From ZC4RG30 sp046047615 (GTDB lineage: Bacteria > Pseudomonadota > Gammaproteobacteria > Steroidobacterales > Steroidobacteraceae): a stretch of 14,834 nucleotides of DNA. A program made the translations under genes and the position numbers. Each line of letters begins with the position of its first letter. Position 1 is the stretch's first letter. The stretch lies in contig JBJOHO010000061.1 of assembly GCA_046047615.1 (NCBI GenBank), forward strand, positions 1-14,834. Reading direction: 5' to 3'. Shown in pieces: positions 1 to 7,251 of the stretch. The notes under the pieces are model-generated. The model had not been told where the DNA came from. It saw only the letters and a list, made by a program, of their open reading frames with translations, and made no database searches.

Positions 1-1
1 C

Positions 2-112
2 TATGAGCTGCTCGATGTGTGCTCGCGGCGCATCGTGAACGAGGTGAAGGGCATCAGCCGCGTGGTCTATGACATCAGCGGCAAGCCGCCGGCGACGATC
101 GAGTGGGAGTGA
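2..112 (+). CDS. guaA: GMP synthase (glutamine-hydrolysing), 3' end only
   Basis: These are the last 36 codons of a gene that begins outside the window, ending in TGA at 110-112. GuaA is the cytosolic enzyme that aminates XMP to GMP using ammonia from glutamine, the last step of guanine nucleotide synthesis. The visible tail carries RIVNEVKGISRVVYDISGK followed by PPATIEWE. This is the near-invariant C-terminus of the GMP synthase dimerisation domain, where the final lysine, isoleucine and glutamate region contributes to the XMP site. Identification rests only on this tail, but the tail is very characteristic. No clear Rho-independent terminator follows the stop codon. Confidence 0.93.
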   Translation, partial: YELLDVCSRRIVNEVKGISRVVYDISGKPPATIEWE

Positions 113-186
113 GGCAAGCCGGTCTTCAGGGTATCCGACGGGCCGCTCCGTGTGCTGTCAGGGCGTGGAGAGCGGTCAGTTCCTGA

Positions 187-621
187 AGAACGCGGCCTGT
201 TCGGTCGCGCTGCGCTTCGCGAGGCGCCGCCATTCTTCCGTGGCGCGAGAACGGCATGATCTCGACGAACCGCAAGGACCCGGGTCTCGATGCGATCTGG
301 CGCATGGGCTGTGCGGACCAGTTCCGGCAGGGGGCCTACAGATACGACGACCGCCTGCGCGATCGTCGCTACATCCTCGCCGACGAGGAGCGCGGCATCG
401 TACTGGCCGGTGGCTTCATTGACCACGAGGGCCGGCTCAAGGAGTTCCGCCAGCCGGACGGCACGCTGCGCGAGTCGCACTTCCATCGGCCGCACAGCTT
501 CGTGCTGCTCGAGGCCTTCAAGGTGAAGCAGGGCAGGATCGAGGCGGTCGAGGCGGTCTTCCATACCGTCCCGTACAACATGCCGTCTCCTTGGACTAGT
601 TCCTCGGAACGGCCTCGATGA
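187..621 (+). pseudogene. C-terminal remnant of a DUF8021-like protein
   Basis: The reading frame is open from 187 (after an in-frame TGA at 184-186) to TGA at 619-621, and its first ATG is at 256. The product contains GCADQF, RRYILADEERGIVL, a DHEG turn, EAFKVKQGRIEAVEAVF and VPYNMPSPW. I recognise this pattern from the C-terminal half of DUF8021 proteins, an uncharacterised, SnoaL-like family whose members are usually over 300 residues. The N-terminal half is missing: there is no start codon between 187 and 256, and the 75 bases after guaA show no matching sequence in the other frames. Family members normally end soon after the SPW, so the last eight codons run into the convergent methyltransferase gene. 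I infer a decayed, 5'-truncated gene. A short functional protein starting at 256 cannot be excluded. Confidence 0.55.
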
Positions 622-1654
622 TGCTCATCCGGCCGGGATTGGTGGTGACTTTGTCCACCATGAAACCGGCGCTGCCAAGCAGCTCGCTGAATTGGGCCAG
701 CGAACGTTCGCGACCGGTCGACCAGATCATCATGAGGAGGTCGAATTCGAACGCCATGTCCGGGGCGATCACTTCCGGGAGCAGGCGGTCGATCACCACC
801 ACCCGGCCGCCGGGGGCAATGGCCTCGCGCAGGCATTTGAGAATCCTGATGCACCGGGCGTCGTCCCAGTTGTGCAGGATCTGCTTCAGGAGATAGAGGT
901 CGCCGCCGGCCGGTACCGACTCGAGGAAGCTGCCGCCGACGGCTTCGATGCGCTTGCCCTGCGGATGGCTGCGCAGGCGCTTTTCAGCCAGGGTCGCCAC
1001 GTCCGGCAGGTCGAAAACAATGCCGCGCGCATCCGGATACTTGTCGAGCAGGCCCAGCAGCAGCGTGCCGTGGCTGCCGCCGATGTCCACGGCGAGACGG
1101 AACGGCGGGAACTCCAGTTGCTGCAGGATCAGCGGTTCGTCATGCACCGTGATCTGGCTCATGCGCTGGGCGAAATGGTCCGCCTGCTCGGGGTTCGCCG
1201 CGAGGTACTCGAAGACGGGCTTGCCGAAGCAGACTTCGAATGCCGTCTTGTCCGTGCCCAGCGCGTCGCCGAGGCGCAGGGCTGATTGCAGCGCCATCCG
1301 TGCCACCATGATCGACGGACGCATCCCCTGCAGGGCCCGGGAGCGCGGCGTGTGGCAGATGGCGCCATCCGCCGCGAAATCGAGAACGCCCTGCGACGCG
1401 AGCAGGGTGACCAGCCGACCGAGCTTCGCCGCCTCGATACCGGTGCGGGCAGCGAGATCCGGCAGCCGCACCGGTTCCGCGTCCCACTGGTCGAGCAGGC
1501 GGGTGCTGGCGACGGCGTGAAGCATCGCCTGAAAAGCGGTGATTTCATGCAGCCAGGCCTGCAGGTCCTGGGGGCGGTCGAGCAGTTCGCCTATCGTCCG
1601 GCTCACCATCGCCCCCTTCATCGGGGCAGGCTGTTCAAGATCGGAGGGCGTCAT
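596..1654 (-). CDS. SAM-dependent O-methyltransferase, family 2 (COMT/CrtF-like)
   Basis: This 352-residue protein matches the usual length of Methyltransf_2 enzymes, which methylate hydroxyl groups of small aromatic, polyketide or carotenoid substrates. An N-terminal helical dimerisation domain (about 20-110) precedes a Rossmann domain. That domain carries motif I D190-IGGSHG, the acidic-loop strand GIVFDLP (211-217), LYLLKQILHNWDD with the expected catalytic base H261, and PGGRVVVID (281-289). The start at 1654 has AGGA about six bases upstream. The frame stays open to an ATG at 1792, but the added 46 residues are low in family-like sequence. Alternative in-frame ATGs at 1621 and 1609 lack a clear ribosome site. 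The gene is convergent with the DUF8021 remnant, overlapping its end by 26 bases, and divergent from the PspA operon. The substrate cannot be read from the sequence. Confidence 0.88.
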   Translation of the reverse strand: MTPSDLEQPAPMKGAMVSRTIGELLDRPQDLQAWLHEITAFQAMLHAVASTRLLDQWDAEPVRLPDLAARTGIEAAKLGRLVTLLASQGVLDFAADGAICHTPRSRALQGMRPSIMVARMALQSALRLGDALGTDKTAFEVCFGKPVFEYLAANPEQADHFAQRMSQITVHDEPLILQQLEFPPFRLAVDIGGSHGTLLLGLLDKYPDARGIVFDLPDVATLAEKRLRSHPQGKRIEAVGGSFLESVPAGGDLYLLKQILHNWDDARCIRILKCLREAIAPGGRVVVIDRLLPEVIAPDMAFEFDLLMMIWSTGRERSLAQFSELLGSAGFMVDKVTTNPGRMSIIEAVPRN

Positions 1655-1845
1655 GGAGTTCCTGCACGGGGCTTGCCTTGGGGCGAAGGACTTGGGCGAG
1701 AGTAGTTTCCCCGCCCGGGGTAATCCACCCCGTGCGTTCGTAGCCGCTGCCTGGTCGGGCCGCGAAAAGGTGATAGCCCATTCAATCGACAACCGTTAAC
1801 CGGCCACGGCGTCGACGAAGTCGGGGCTGCACGCGGAGGCTGCCG

Positions 1846-1866
1846 GTGTCGCCGTTTAGGCGGCAC
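1846..1866 (+). promoter_or_regulatory. Leader hairpin upstream of the PspA operon
   Basis: GTGTCGCC (1846-1853) can pair with GGCGGCAC (1859-1866) around a 5-base loop. This gives an 8-pair stem with one G-U wobble on the plus-strand RNA. It sits 70 bases before the first operon start. No T-run follows, so it is not a standard terminator. A weak -10-like TAGTAT lies at 1886-1891 without a convincing -35 box. I looked for a sigma-54 site of the kind that drives E. coli pspA and did not find one. A regulatory role is only a suggestion. Confidence 0.25.
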
Positions 1867-1935
1867 GCCCTGCTGGCCTAGCTGCTAGTATCGAGCCGAA
1901 CGCCACATCTGGATGCCAGCGGAGGCGCTGCGACT

Positions 1936-2565
1936 ATGGCGAAGAAATGGTACGAGCTGTTCGTGGAGCGGGGCGACGGCGGCCCGACTGCCGAGGCGGT
2001 TGGCCCGGAGCTGTTGTCTTCAGATGTCGCGCCGGTTGTGGTGTCAGGACCAGTGTCGGATGCCGCCACCCCCGAAGCCATTTACGCCGCGGCGCAGATC
2101 AGTGCGGCGCCACATGGTTTCACCATCCTGAAAGTGGCCGCCATGTTGGAGAGCGAGCACATCCGCGAGTTGCCGGCAGAAGTGCGGCGCAAGTCCATAC
2201 TGGTGGCGCTGGATGCTGCCCAGGTTCCCCTGAAGGAGATTGTCGCGGATGCGGTGCTCCGCGACCGCGCGCTCGACACCTACGAAAGGGTGCTTGAACA
2301 GAATCTGGAACAGCTGCGCGCCTCGGCGCTGGAAGAGAACCGGCAGCTGGAGGCCGAACTCGAGCGTCATGCGGCGGAGCTGCGCGCCCGCATCGATGCC
2401 AACAACCATGCTGTTGCGCAGGCGCGCAACCAGTTTGGCAACTGGCGCGCCGGCAAGCGACTCGAAGAATCGCGGATTGCCGCCGCGGTGGCTTTTTTCG
2501 TCGACGAAAATCCGATCAGCCACACCGCCGACGGTGGGCAAGGAGCAACCGAAGATGTTCGCTAG
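1936..2565 (+). CDS. Conserved coiled-coil protein of unknown function, first gene of PspA-AAA operon
   Basis: This is a 209-residue soluble protein without signal peptide or membrane segment. Three parts are visible. The first is a variable N-terminus (1-45). The second is a compact helical block (about 46-115) with HGFTILKVAAMLES, LPAEVRRKSILVALDAAQV and an acidic DAVLRDRALDTYE stretch. The third is a long coiled coil (about 110-180) rich in Glu, Arg and Leu, ending in EESRIAAAVAFF. I recall similar uncharacterised proteins beside PspA homologues in other proteobacteria, but I know no established function. GGAGG at 1921-1925, ten bases before ATG, supports the start. The stop overlaps the pspA-like start by 11 bases, so translation of the two is probably coupled. 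The coiled coil suggests binding to PspA or to the ATPase; this is inference. Confidence 0.85.
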   Translation: MAKKWYELFVERGDGGPTAEAVGPELLSSDVAPVVVSGPVSDAATPEAIYAAAQISAAPHGFTILKVAAMLESEHIRELPAEVRRKSILVALDAAQVPLKEIVADAVLRDRALDTYERVLEQNLEQLRASALEENRQLEAELERHAAELRARIDANNHAVAQARNQFGNWRAGKRLEESRIAAAVAFFVDENPISHTADGGQGATEDVR

Positions 2566-3301
2566 GCTTGGCCGACTGTTTCGCGCGTGGTTGGGGCACT
2601 TCGTCTCAATGGCCGAGGATCCGGAAGTGATGCTCGCGGATGCCATCGAGGAAATGCACACCACCATGCCCAAGCTCAATTCCGTGCTGGTGGCCACCCG
2701 CGCCACCGTGATCCGGCTGGAGGAAGAGCGCAATTCGCTGGCGGCGCAGGAGCGCAGCCTGGCCAGTTCCATCCAGGCGGCACTGCGCGATGGTTCTGCC
2801 GCGGCGCGCACTGTGGCCGAGGAAGACGCCTTGCAGCTGCAGCAAGTGCGTACGGACCTGCAAAGCACGGAAGAACAATTGCTGACGGCGAGCAAAGCGC
2901 ACGAGGCCTCGCAGATGTCCGTCGAGGCTCTCAAGGAGAAGCTCAAGAAAAAGATCGAGACCAGCCAGCGTGCCATCCGCGAACACCAGAAGGCGCGGGT
3001 AATGAAGAGCGCGGCGGATGCCATTGTCGAGCTGCAGTCCTATGGCGTCGCCGCGACGGCAGACAAATTCCTCGAGAAGATCCGCCAGGACGTGGCCGAA
3101 TCCAGGGCGGCAGTGGAGATCGCTACCGGGTCCATCGATTCCGGCGCCATCGAGCGCGAGCGCGCGGCCCGGCGCATCAAGGCCTCAAGCATCCTTCAAC
3201 AGTTCGAGGCCGAGATGGGCATCGTGAAGCCCGCAGCAACGACGGCCTCAGCGCCGCCGAGTCTCGGGACGCGGGTTGGCGAGCAGGGCGGCGGCGGTTG
3301 A
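2555..3301 (+). CDS. PspA/IM30 (Vipp1) family membrane-remodelling protein
   Basis: This 248-residue protein has the PspA/IM30 layout. An N-terminal amphipathic helix (MFARLGRLFRAWLGHFVSM, 1-19) leads into the family's AEDPE signature (20-24) and LADAIEEM. A nearly continuous alpha-helical coiled coil follows to about residue 225, then a Pro/Gly/Ala-rich tail. PspA, IM30 and Vipp1 are bacterial relatives of ESCRT-III that form rings and rods on the inner face of the cytoplasmic membrane and protect or reshape it. The frame is open further upstream, but ATG 2555 fits the family N-terminus and has AAGGAG at 2540-2545. It overlaps the preceding gene by 11 bases. The C-terminal tail after residue 230 is unlike classical PspA. 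The neighbourhood differs from the E. coli pspABC locus, so I give no gene symbol. Confidence 0.9.
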   Translation: MFARLGRLFRAWLGHFVSMAEDPEVMLADAIEEMHTTMPKLNSVLVATRATVIRLEEERNSLAAQERSLASSIQAALRDGSAAARTVAEEDALQLQQVRTDLQSTEEQLLTASKAHEASQMSVEALKEKLKKKIETSQRAIREHQKARVMKSAADAIVELQSYGVAATADKFLEKIRQDVAESRAAVEIATGSIDSGAIERERAARRIKASSILQQFEAEMGIVKPAATTASAPPSLGTRVGEQGGGG

Positions 3302-3328
3302 CGGATCCGGTTTCGGGATTCTGAAGGT

Positions 3329-4219
3329 ATGGACGCGCCGCGGCCGGGTGACGGTGCCGAACGGTCGATTCTCGGGAAGTTGCTGTTCAACCAGTACCAG
3401 GCGATCGTCCTGCTGGGCGTGGGCGCGGCGGCGTACATTGGCTCCAGTCCATGGCCGCTGCTGGTGTGGTTAGGAGCACAATTGGCATTGCTGCCGCTGC
3501 TCGACAGCGGGCCGTTGCGACGCCTGCTGGCGCAGCGGCGGATGCGTCTGCAGCGTGGTGACATCGCGGCCAGCCGCGCAAGTGCGATGGCCTCCCTGGA
3601 GCGCACGTTTCTCCCAAGATTCCAGGCCATGCAGGCCCTGTGCAGTCAGGTCGAAGGCAACTACCGCCAGTTGAACGGCCTCTCCCAGGCCTACTTGCAC
3701 GAACAGCGCGGCAAGCTGGATGTGATCCTCGACGGCTGTCTGCATCGGCTGCTGGCCCTGCAGCGCTATGGTGCGATCCTCGAACGCCGCGCAGAGCCGG
3801 ATGTGCTGCGGGAAATCGACAGTCTGCGGCGCGAGCTCGCGAACGCGGAACTGCCTGAGCGGGCGCGGGCCGCGATTCAAAAGAACATCCAGCTCAAGCA
3901 AAGATTGCACGATTCGCTCCGCGAGGCGCGTGGCACGATCAAGGCACTGGCCACAGAACTCGATTCCATGCAATCGTTGCTGGAGCTGCTGCACCAGAAT
4001 TCCATCTCGATGCACGATCCGCAGGCGGTCTCGCAGGAGTTGGATGTCATTGCGCGACAGTCGGAGGATTCCGGGCGCGTCGTGCGGGAAATGGAGGCAC
4101 TGATGCGTGCTGGCGGATTCACCCGTCGGGAACTGGCACACTTTCCTGCGGAAGATCCGCAGGACACGTCAACGCCCCGCGGAGGCACATCGGTCCGGGC
4201 CCGGGAGCGCCAGCGATGA
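3329..4219 (+). CDS. Membrane protein with two N-terminal helices and cytoplasmic coiled coil, function unknown
   Basis: This 296-residue protein has two closely spaced hydrophobic segments (about 24-38 and 42-58). A strongly basic stretch (64-76, with RRLLAQRRMRLQR) then favours a cytoplasmic C-terminus under the positive-inside rule. Most of the rest (85-265) is predicted-looking helix and coiled coil, with SLRRELANAELPERARAAI and IKALATELDSMQSLLELL, followed by a polar tail. I do not recognise a named family. It starts 27 bases after the PspA-like gene, behind a weak GAAGG. Its TGA overlaps the ATPase ATG (ATGA at 4216-4219). The context suggests a membrane anchor or adaptor that brings the ATPase or the PspA polymer to the inner membrane; that role is inferred. 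Confidence 0.82.
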   Translation: MDAPRPGDGAERSILGKLLFNQYQAIVLLGVGAAAYIGSSPWPLLVWLGAQLALLPLLDSGPLRRLLAQRRMRLQRGDIAASRASAMASLERTFLPRFQAMQALCSQVEGNYRQLNGLSQAYLHEQRGKLDVILDGCLHRLLALQRYGAILERRAEPDVLREIDSLRRELANAELPERARAAIQKNIQLKQRLHDSLREARGTIKALATELDSMQSLLELLHQNSISMHDPQAVSQELDVIARQSEDSGRVVREMEALMRAGGFTRRELAHFPAEDPQDTSTPRGGTSVRARERQR

Positions 4220-5946
4220 GTGGCCCGCCGGGTGCCGGAAAATCGGCAGACGTGCCTGCGTGGGTGGCGCGCCTGAGCGGAGCCATCCGCGCGAGACTCG
4301 GTAATACATTCATCCTTCACGGCAATGTCCATGACGTGATGCCTGATGGCCGCGGCGGCAATGTGCCCGTGACGCGCTACCTGGCCGAACACCTGTTCGG
4401 TCGGCGCGATGTGGTCATCGAGTACCAGCGCGCCAATGGTCCGATGTTCCATACGCCAGAATCGCACCGCCGGTTTACCGAGGTGGTGGAGGTCGTGGAT
4501 CTGGTCCATCGCACCGACCATGCGCGTTCGTTGCCGCGCGATCCGCTTCCGTTTCTGTCGCTGCTCGATGCTTTCCTGCAGCATGCCGTGCGCGGCGCGC
4601 CCTGTGGTGTTGCGGTGCTGCTGCCTTACGCTGAAAGCCTGATCCCCGAGGGTGCCGGCGATGGCAGCGCGGAGGACCGCGCGGTACGTGTGTTCATTCA
4701 GAAGTGGGCGTCCGATCCGGTGCTGCTGGCTGCGGATGTGACCCTCGTGTTGCTGACGGAGTTGCTGCCGGACCTGGGCCATCGCATCGTGCGATCCCCC
4801 CGGACCATCGAAGTCGAGGTGGGTCGACCCGATGCAGCCGGGCGGGAAACCTTCCTGCGCGGAATCCGGGATGCAGCCTGGTTCGCGAGCCGTTCCGATC
4901 TGGCACCCGAGAGGTTGGCGAGCCTCACGTCGGGCCTCACGCGGATACAGCTGCAGCAGATCGTTGATCATGCGGACGAGCGCGGCGTCCGGCTGGATCT
5001 GGCGCTGCTGCGCGACCAGAAGAAGACCGTCATCGAGGCCGAGTGTTTCGGCTTGCTCGAATATGTCGAGTCTGAACGATCGCTGGACATGGTTGCCGGA
5101 CACGAAGGCGTCAAACGACGTATGCGAAGGGCTGCCACGGCGATCAATGCGGGGCGGTTGCAGGGAGTGCCTATGGGCTACCTGATCGCCGGGCCGGTCG
5201 GTTCGGCCAAGAGCTTCCTCGTCAACTGTTTCGCTGGCGAGATCGGCTTCCCCTGCGTGAAGTTCCTCAACTTCCGCTCGCAATGGCAGGGCGTGACCGA
5301 GGGCAATCTGGAAAAGATTCTCGGCTTGCTGCGCGCCATGTGGCCTGTTGGCGTCATCATCGACGAAGCGGATGCGTTCCTGGGCGATCGCAACCAGCAG
5401 GGCGACTCGGGCACATCCAACCGGGTGTTCGCCCAGTTGGCCACCTTCATGGCCAACACCGAGTATCGCGGGCGCATTGTCTGGTTCCTGATCACCAGTC
5501 GGCCTGATCTCTTGCCGATCGACCTGAAACGTCAGGGGCGGGCCGAGGAACATCTGGCGCTGTTCTATCCGGAGAGCGACGCCGAATACGACGAACTGTT
5601 CCGCATCATGCTCAAGAAGGCGGGCTTGCAGAGTCCGGTGCAGTCACTGCGGGATGTGGTAGCGGATCCGGCCGGACTGTCCGGTGCGGACATTGAAGCG
5701 ATCTTGGCGCGCGCCGTGCTGGCTGTGGACGAGGGCAGTGACCCTGCACGACTCGATGCCGAGGCGCTGCGGGCCGCGTTTGCCGACTTCGTCCCGGCCT
5801 CCAGTCCGCTCGAGCGCGAACTGCAGATCCTCGTCGCAGTGCAGGAATGCACGTCGCGCGAAGTGTTGCCGGAGAAGTACCGCGATCTGGACCGCACTGC
5901 ACTGCGCGAGCGGATCAACCAACTGCGCGCCCTGCTGGCAGAGTAG
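4216..5946 (+). CDS. AAA+ ATPase with degenerate N-terminal and active-looking C-terminal module
   Basis: This 576-residue protein has two modules. The N-terminal one (about 14-255) has AAA-like order, with strand TFILHGNVHD (31-40), GVAVLLPYAESL (131-142) and VTLVLLTELLPDL, but lacks acidic Walker B residues, so it is probably inactive. The C-terminal one (about 290-510) has Walker A GPVGSAKS (326-333, K332), Walker B VGVIIDEADAF (D383, E384), sensor-1 region LITSRPDL, the classical-AAA arginine-finger pattern DLKRQGR (R439, R442) and the sensor-2 helix LSGADIEAIL. A helical tail (515-576) follows. A stray GPPGAGKS lies at residues 3-10. The start has GGGAG at 4203-4207 and a 4-base overlap with the previous gene. 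By analogy with Vps4 and ESCRT-III, it may disassemble or remodel the PspA-like polymer. That partner is inferred from operon position. Confidence 0.88.
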   Translation: MSGPPGAGKSADVPAWVARLSGAIRARLGNTFILHGNVHDVMPDGRGGNVPVTRYLAEHLFGRRDVVIEYQRANGPMFHTPESHRRFTEVVEVVDLVHRTDHARSLPRDPLPFLSLLDAFLQHAVRGAPCGVAVLLPYAESLIPEGAGDGSAEDRAVRVFIQKWASDPVLLAADVTLVLLTELLPDLGHRIVRSPRTIEVEVGRPDAAGRETFLRGIRDAAWFASRSDLAPERLASLTSGLTRIQLQQIVDHADERGVRLDLALLRDQKKTVIEAECFGLLEYVESERSLDMVAGHEGVKRRMRRAATAINAGRLQGVPMGYLIAGPVGSAKSFLVNCFAGEIGFPCVKFLNFRSQWQGVTEGNLEKILGLLRAMWPVGVIIDEADAFLGDRNQQGDSGTSNRVFAQLATFMANTEYRGRIVWFLITSRPDLLPIDLKRQGRAEEHLALFYPESDAEYDELFRIMLKKAGLQSPVQSLRDVVADPAGLSGADIEAILARAVLAVDEGSDPARLDAEALRAAFADFVPASSPLERELQILVAVQECTSREVLPEKYRDLDRTALRERINQLRALLAE

Positions 5947-5981
5947 TGGGGCGTATCGACTTGCGTCGGGAGGTAAAGGAA

Positions 5982-7079
5982 ATGAAGAGCTATCAACGTG
6001 GCGCCCTGCGCCTGACGGGTGCGGGCAAGTTCCTGTTGTTCCTCGTCGGCCTGGCCGTGATCGGATATGCCTACTGGACCTACGCACCGCACCACACCGG
6101 GATGCGCGATGCCGTTTCCGCTTGGGTTCCTGCGGTGGGCACAACGGCCGACACGGCCGCTCCGGGAACGTCCGCGGGTGCTGCACAAGGCAGAGGTCCG
6201 GTGCTCGACAGCGTGCGCGCCAGTGGCGTGCTGCGCGTGGGTATGGAACCCGACGCGCCACCGATGCATTTCATCAATGCACGCAAGCAGGAAGACGGCT
6301 TCGACTTCCGCCTCGCCGGCCTGCTCGCCGAGGGCATTGGCGTCCGGCGCGTGCAGGTCGTGGAGGCGGACTATGAAGATCTTCCGGCAATGCTTCTGCG
6401 TGGGGAGATCGACGTGTTGATGGGAGCGTATGTCCCGGATGCCTCCATCGACGGGGTCGACTGGTCCATCGGGTACCTGGACTTTGGTCTGTGCCTGGTC
6501 ATCAACAGCCGCGATCTCGCCGTCTATCGCACGCCCGCGGATTTGGTCGGCAAGCGCGTCGCGATCTACGACGACCCGGCAGCAGAGCGCTGGGTGCGCG
6601 ACAACATCCCGAAGGCCGACATTCGCAAGTTCTCGGGTGACACGGGCTGGTTTGAGGCTTTGGAGAGCGGCGCGGTCGACGCGTTGATCTATGACTATCC
6701 GTTCGCTGCCGAGGAAATCAAGGCGCACCCCGGTACCGTCATCGCCCGCTACAACCTCAACGCGTCGAAGTACGCGGTGGGTGTCGCGCGCGGCAACTAC
6801 GACCTGCTCAATGTGCTCAACACGACGATCGACGGGCTGCGGTCCGCACCCGCCTACGCGGACCTGATGCGCGAGTACCTGGCCAGCTCATCCGAAGCCT
6901 TCACGAAGGCCATCCCAGGGCGCACGACCTACACCGTCATGGCCGGCGACACGCTCAGCAAGATCGCCGCCGCCCGGCTTGGATCGGCCGACCGGTGGCG
7001 ACAGATCTGGGACCTGAACCGCGACCGTGTCGCCAACGAAAACCTTATCTACCCTCGGCTGGTTTTGCTGATGCCCTGA
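5982..7079 (+). CDS. Membrane-anchored family-3 solute-binding protein with C-terminal LysM
   Basis: This 365-residue protein has a basic N-terminus (K2, R6, R10, K16) and a single hydrophobic helix (about 17-34) with no obvious cleavage or lipobox, so it probably stays as an anchor. An Ala/Thr/Gly-rich linker (51-72) follows. Next comes an SBP_bac_3-like domain (about 74-305) with the family opening SGVLRVGMEPDAPPMHF, DLPAMLLRGEIDVLMGAY, LVGKRVAIYDDPAAERW and ESGAVDALIYDYPFA. A LysM domain (315-365) with TYTVMAGDTLSKIAAARLG ends the protein. LysM binds peptidoglycan. SBP_bac_3 domains bind amino acids or similar solutes for ABC importers, but no permease or ATPase gene is nearby. The ATG at 5982, with GGGAGG (5968-5973) and AAAGGA (5975-5980), is preferred over upstream in-frame starts. 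It sits 35 bases after the ATPase gene and is probably co-transcribed. Confidence 0.9.
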   Translation: MKSYQRGALRLTGAGKFLLFLVGLAVIGYAYWTYAPHHTGMRDAVSAWVPAVGTTADTAAPGTSAGAAQGRGPVLDSVRASGVLRVGMEPDAPPMHFINARKQEDGFDFRLAGLLAEGIGVRRVQVVEADYEDLPAMLLRGEIDVLMGAYVPDASIDGVDWSIGYLDFGLCLVINSRDLAVYRTPADLVGKRVAIYDDPAAERWVRDNIPKADIRKFSGDTGWFEALESGAVDALIYDYPFAAEEIKAHPGTVIARYNLNASKYAVGVARGNYDLLNVLNTTIDGLRSAPAYADLMREYLASSSEAFTKAIPGRTTYTVMAGDTLSKIAAARLGSADRWRQIWDLNRDRVANENLIYPRLVLLMP

Positions 7080-7251
7080 TGGCGTCAGCACGGCGGATTG
7101 TGGCGCCCGGTACTTCAGCGCCCCGGTTGTCGGGAATCCACACAAGGCGAATGGTGCTGGATGGTCGGGAAGTGAGAGTCCAGTCAGTCGCCGTATGGTG
7201 GATTTCCGCAACGGGTAGCAGAATCTTCGGCCTGGATTGCCCGAGGTGGCC

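Noticed and set aside
69..422. Plus-strand open frame overlapping the guaA end
   Set aside because: It is Arg/Ser-rich out-of-frame translation overlapping guaA and the DUF8021-like remnant, with no family features.
1709..1720. CCCCGCCCGGGG palindrome upstream of the methyltransferase
   Set aside because: A short GC palindrome is expected by chance in GC-rich DNA, and nothing else supports a regulatory role.
1655..1792. 46-residue N-terminal extension of the methyltransferase
   Set aside because: The extension is not family-like, and the ATG at 1654 has a better ribosome site and gives the expected length.
1855..1935. Sigma-54 promoter for the PspA operon
   Set aside because: The TGGC at 1873-1876 has no GC at the required spacing, so the -24/-12 pattern is not met.
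2240..2554. Upstream extension of the PspA-like gene
   Set aside because: The frame is open, but the added residues are out-of-frame translation of the first operon gene. The family N-terminus and ribosome site fix the start at 2555.
2044..3024. 326-codon minus-strand open frame
   Set aside because: It covers the first two operon genes in antisense and has Ser/Arg-rich, shadow-like sequence.
3877..5553. 558-codon open frame on the minus strand
   Set aside because: It is the antisense of the ATPase and membrane-protein genes. GC-rich codon bias keeps the opposite frame open, and the translation shows no domain.
5847..5981. Earlier in-frame start of the solute-binding protein
   Set aside because: It overlaps the ATPase coding end and places a non-signal sequence before the membrane helix. 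ATG 5982 has clear ribosome sites.
5565..6728. 387-codon minus-strand open frame
   Set aside because: It is antisense to the ATPase end and the solute-binding gene, both with unmistakable domain motifs; the minus translation is low-complexity Arg/Ser/Ala.
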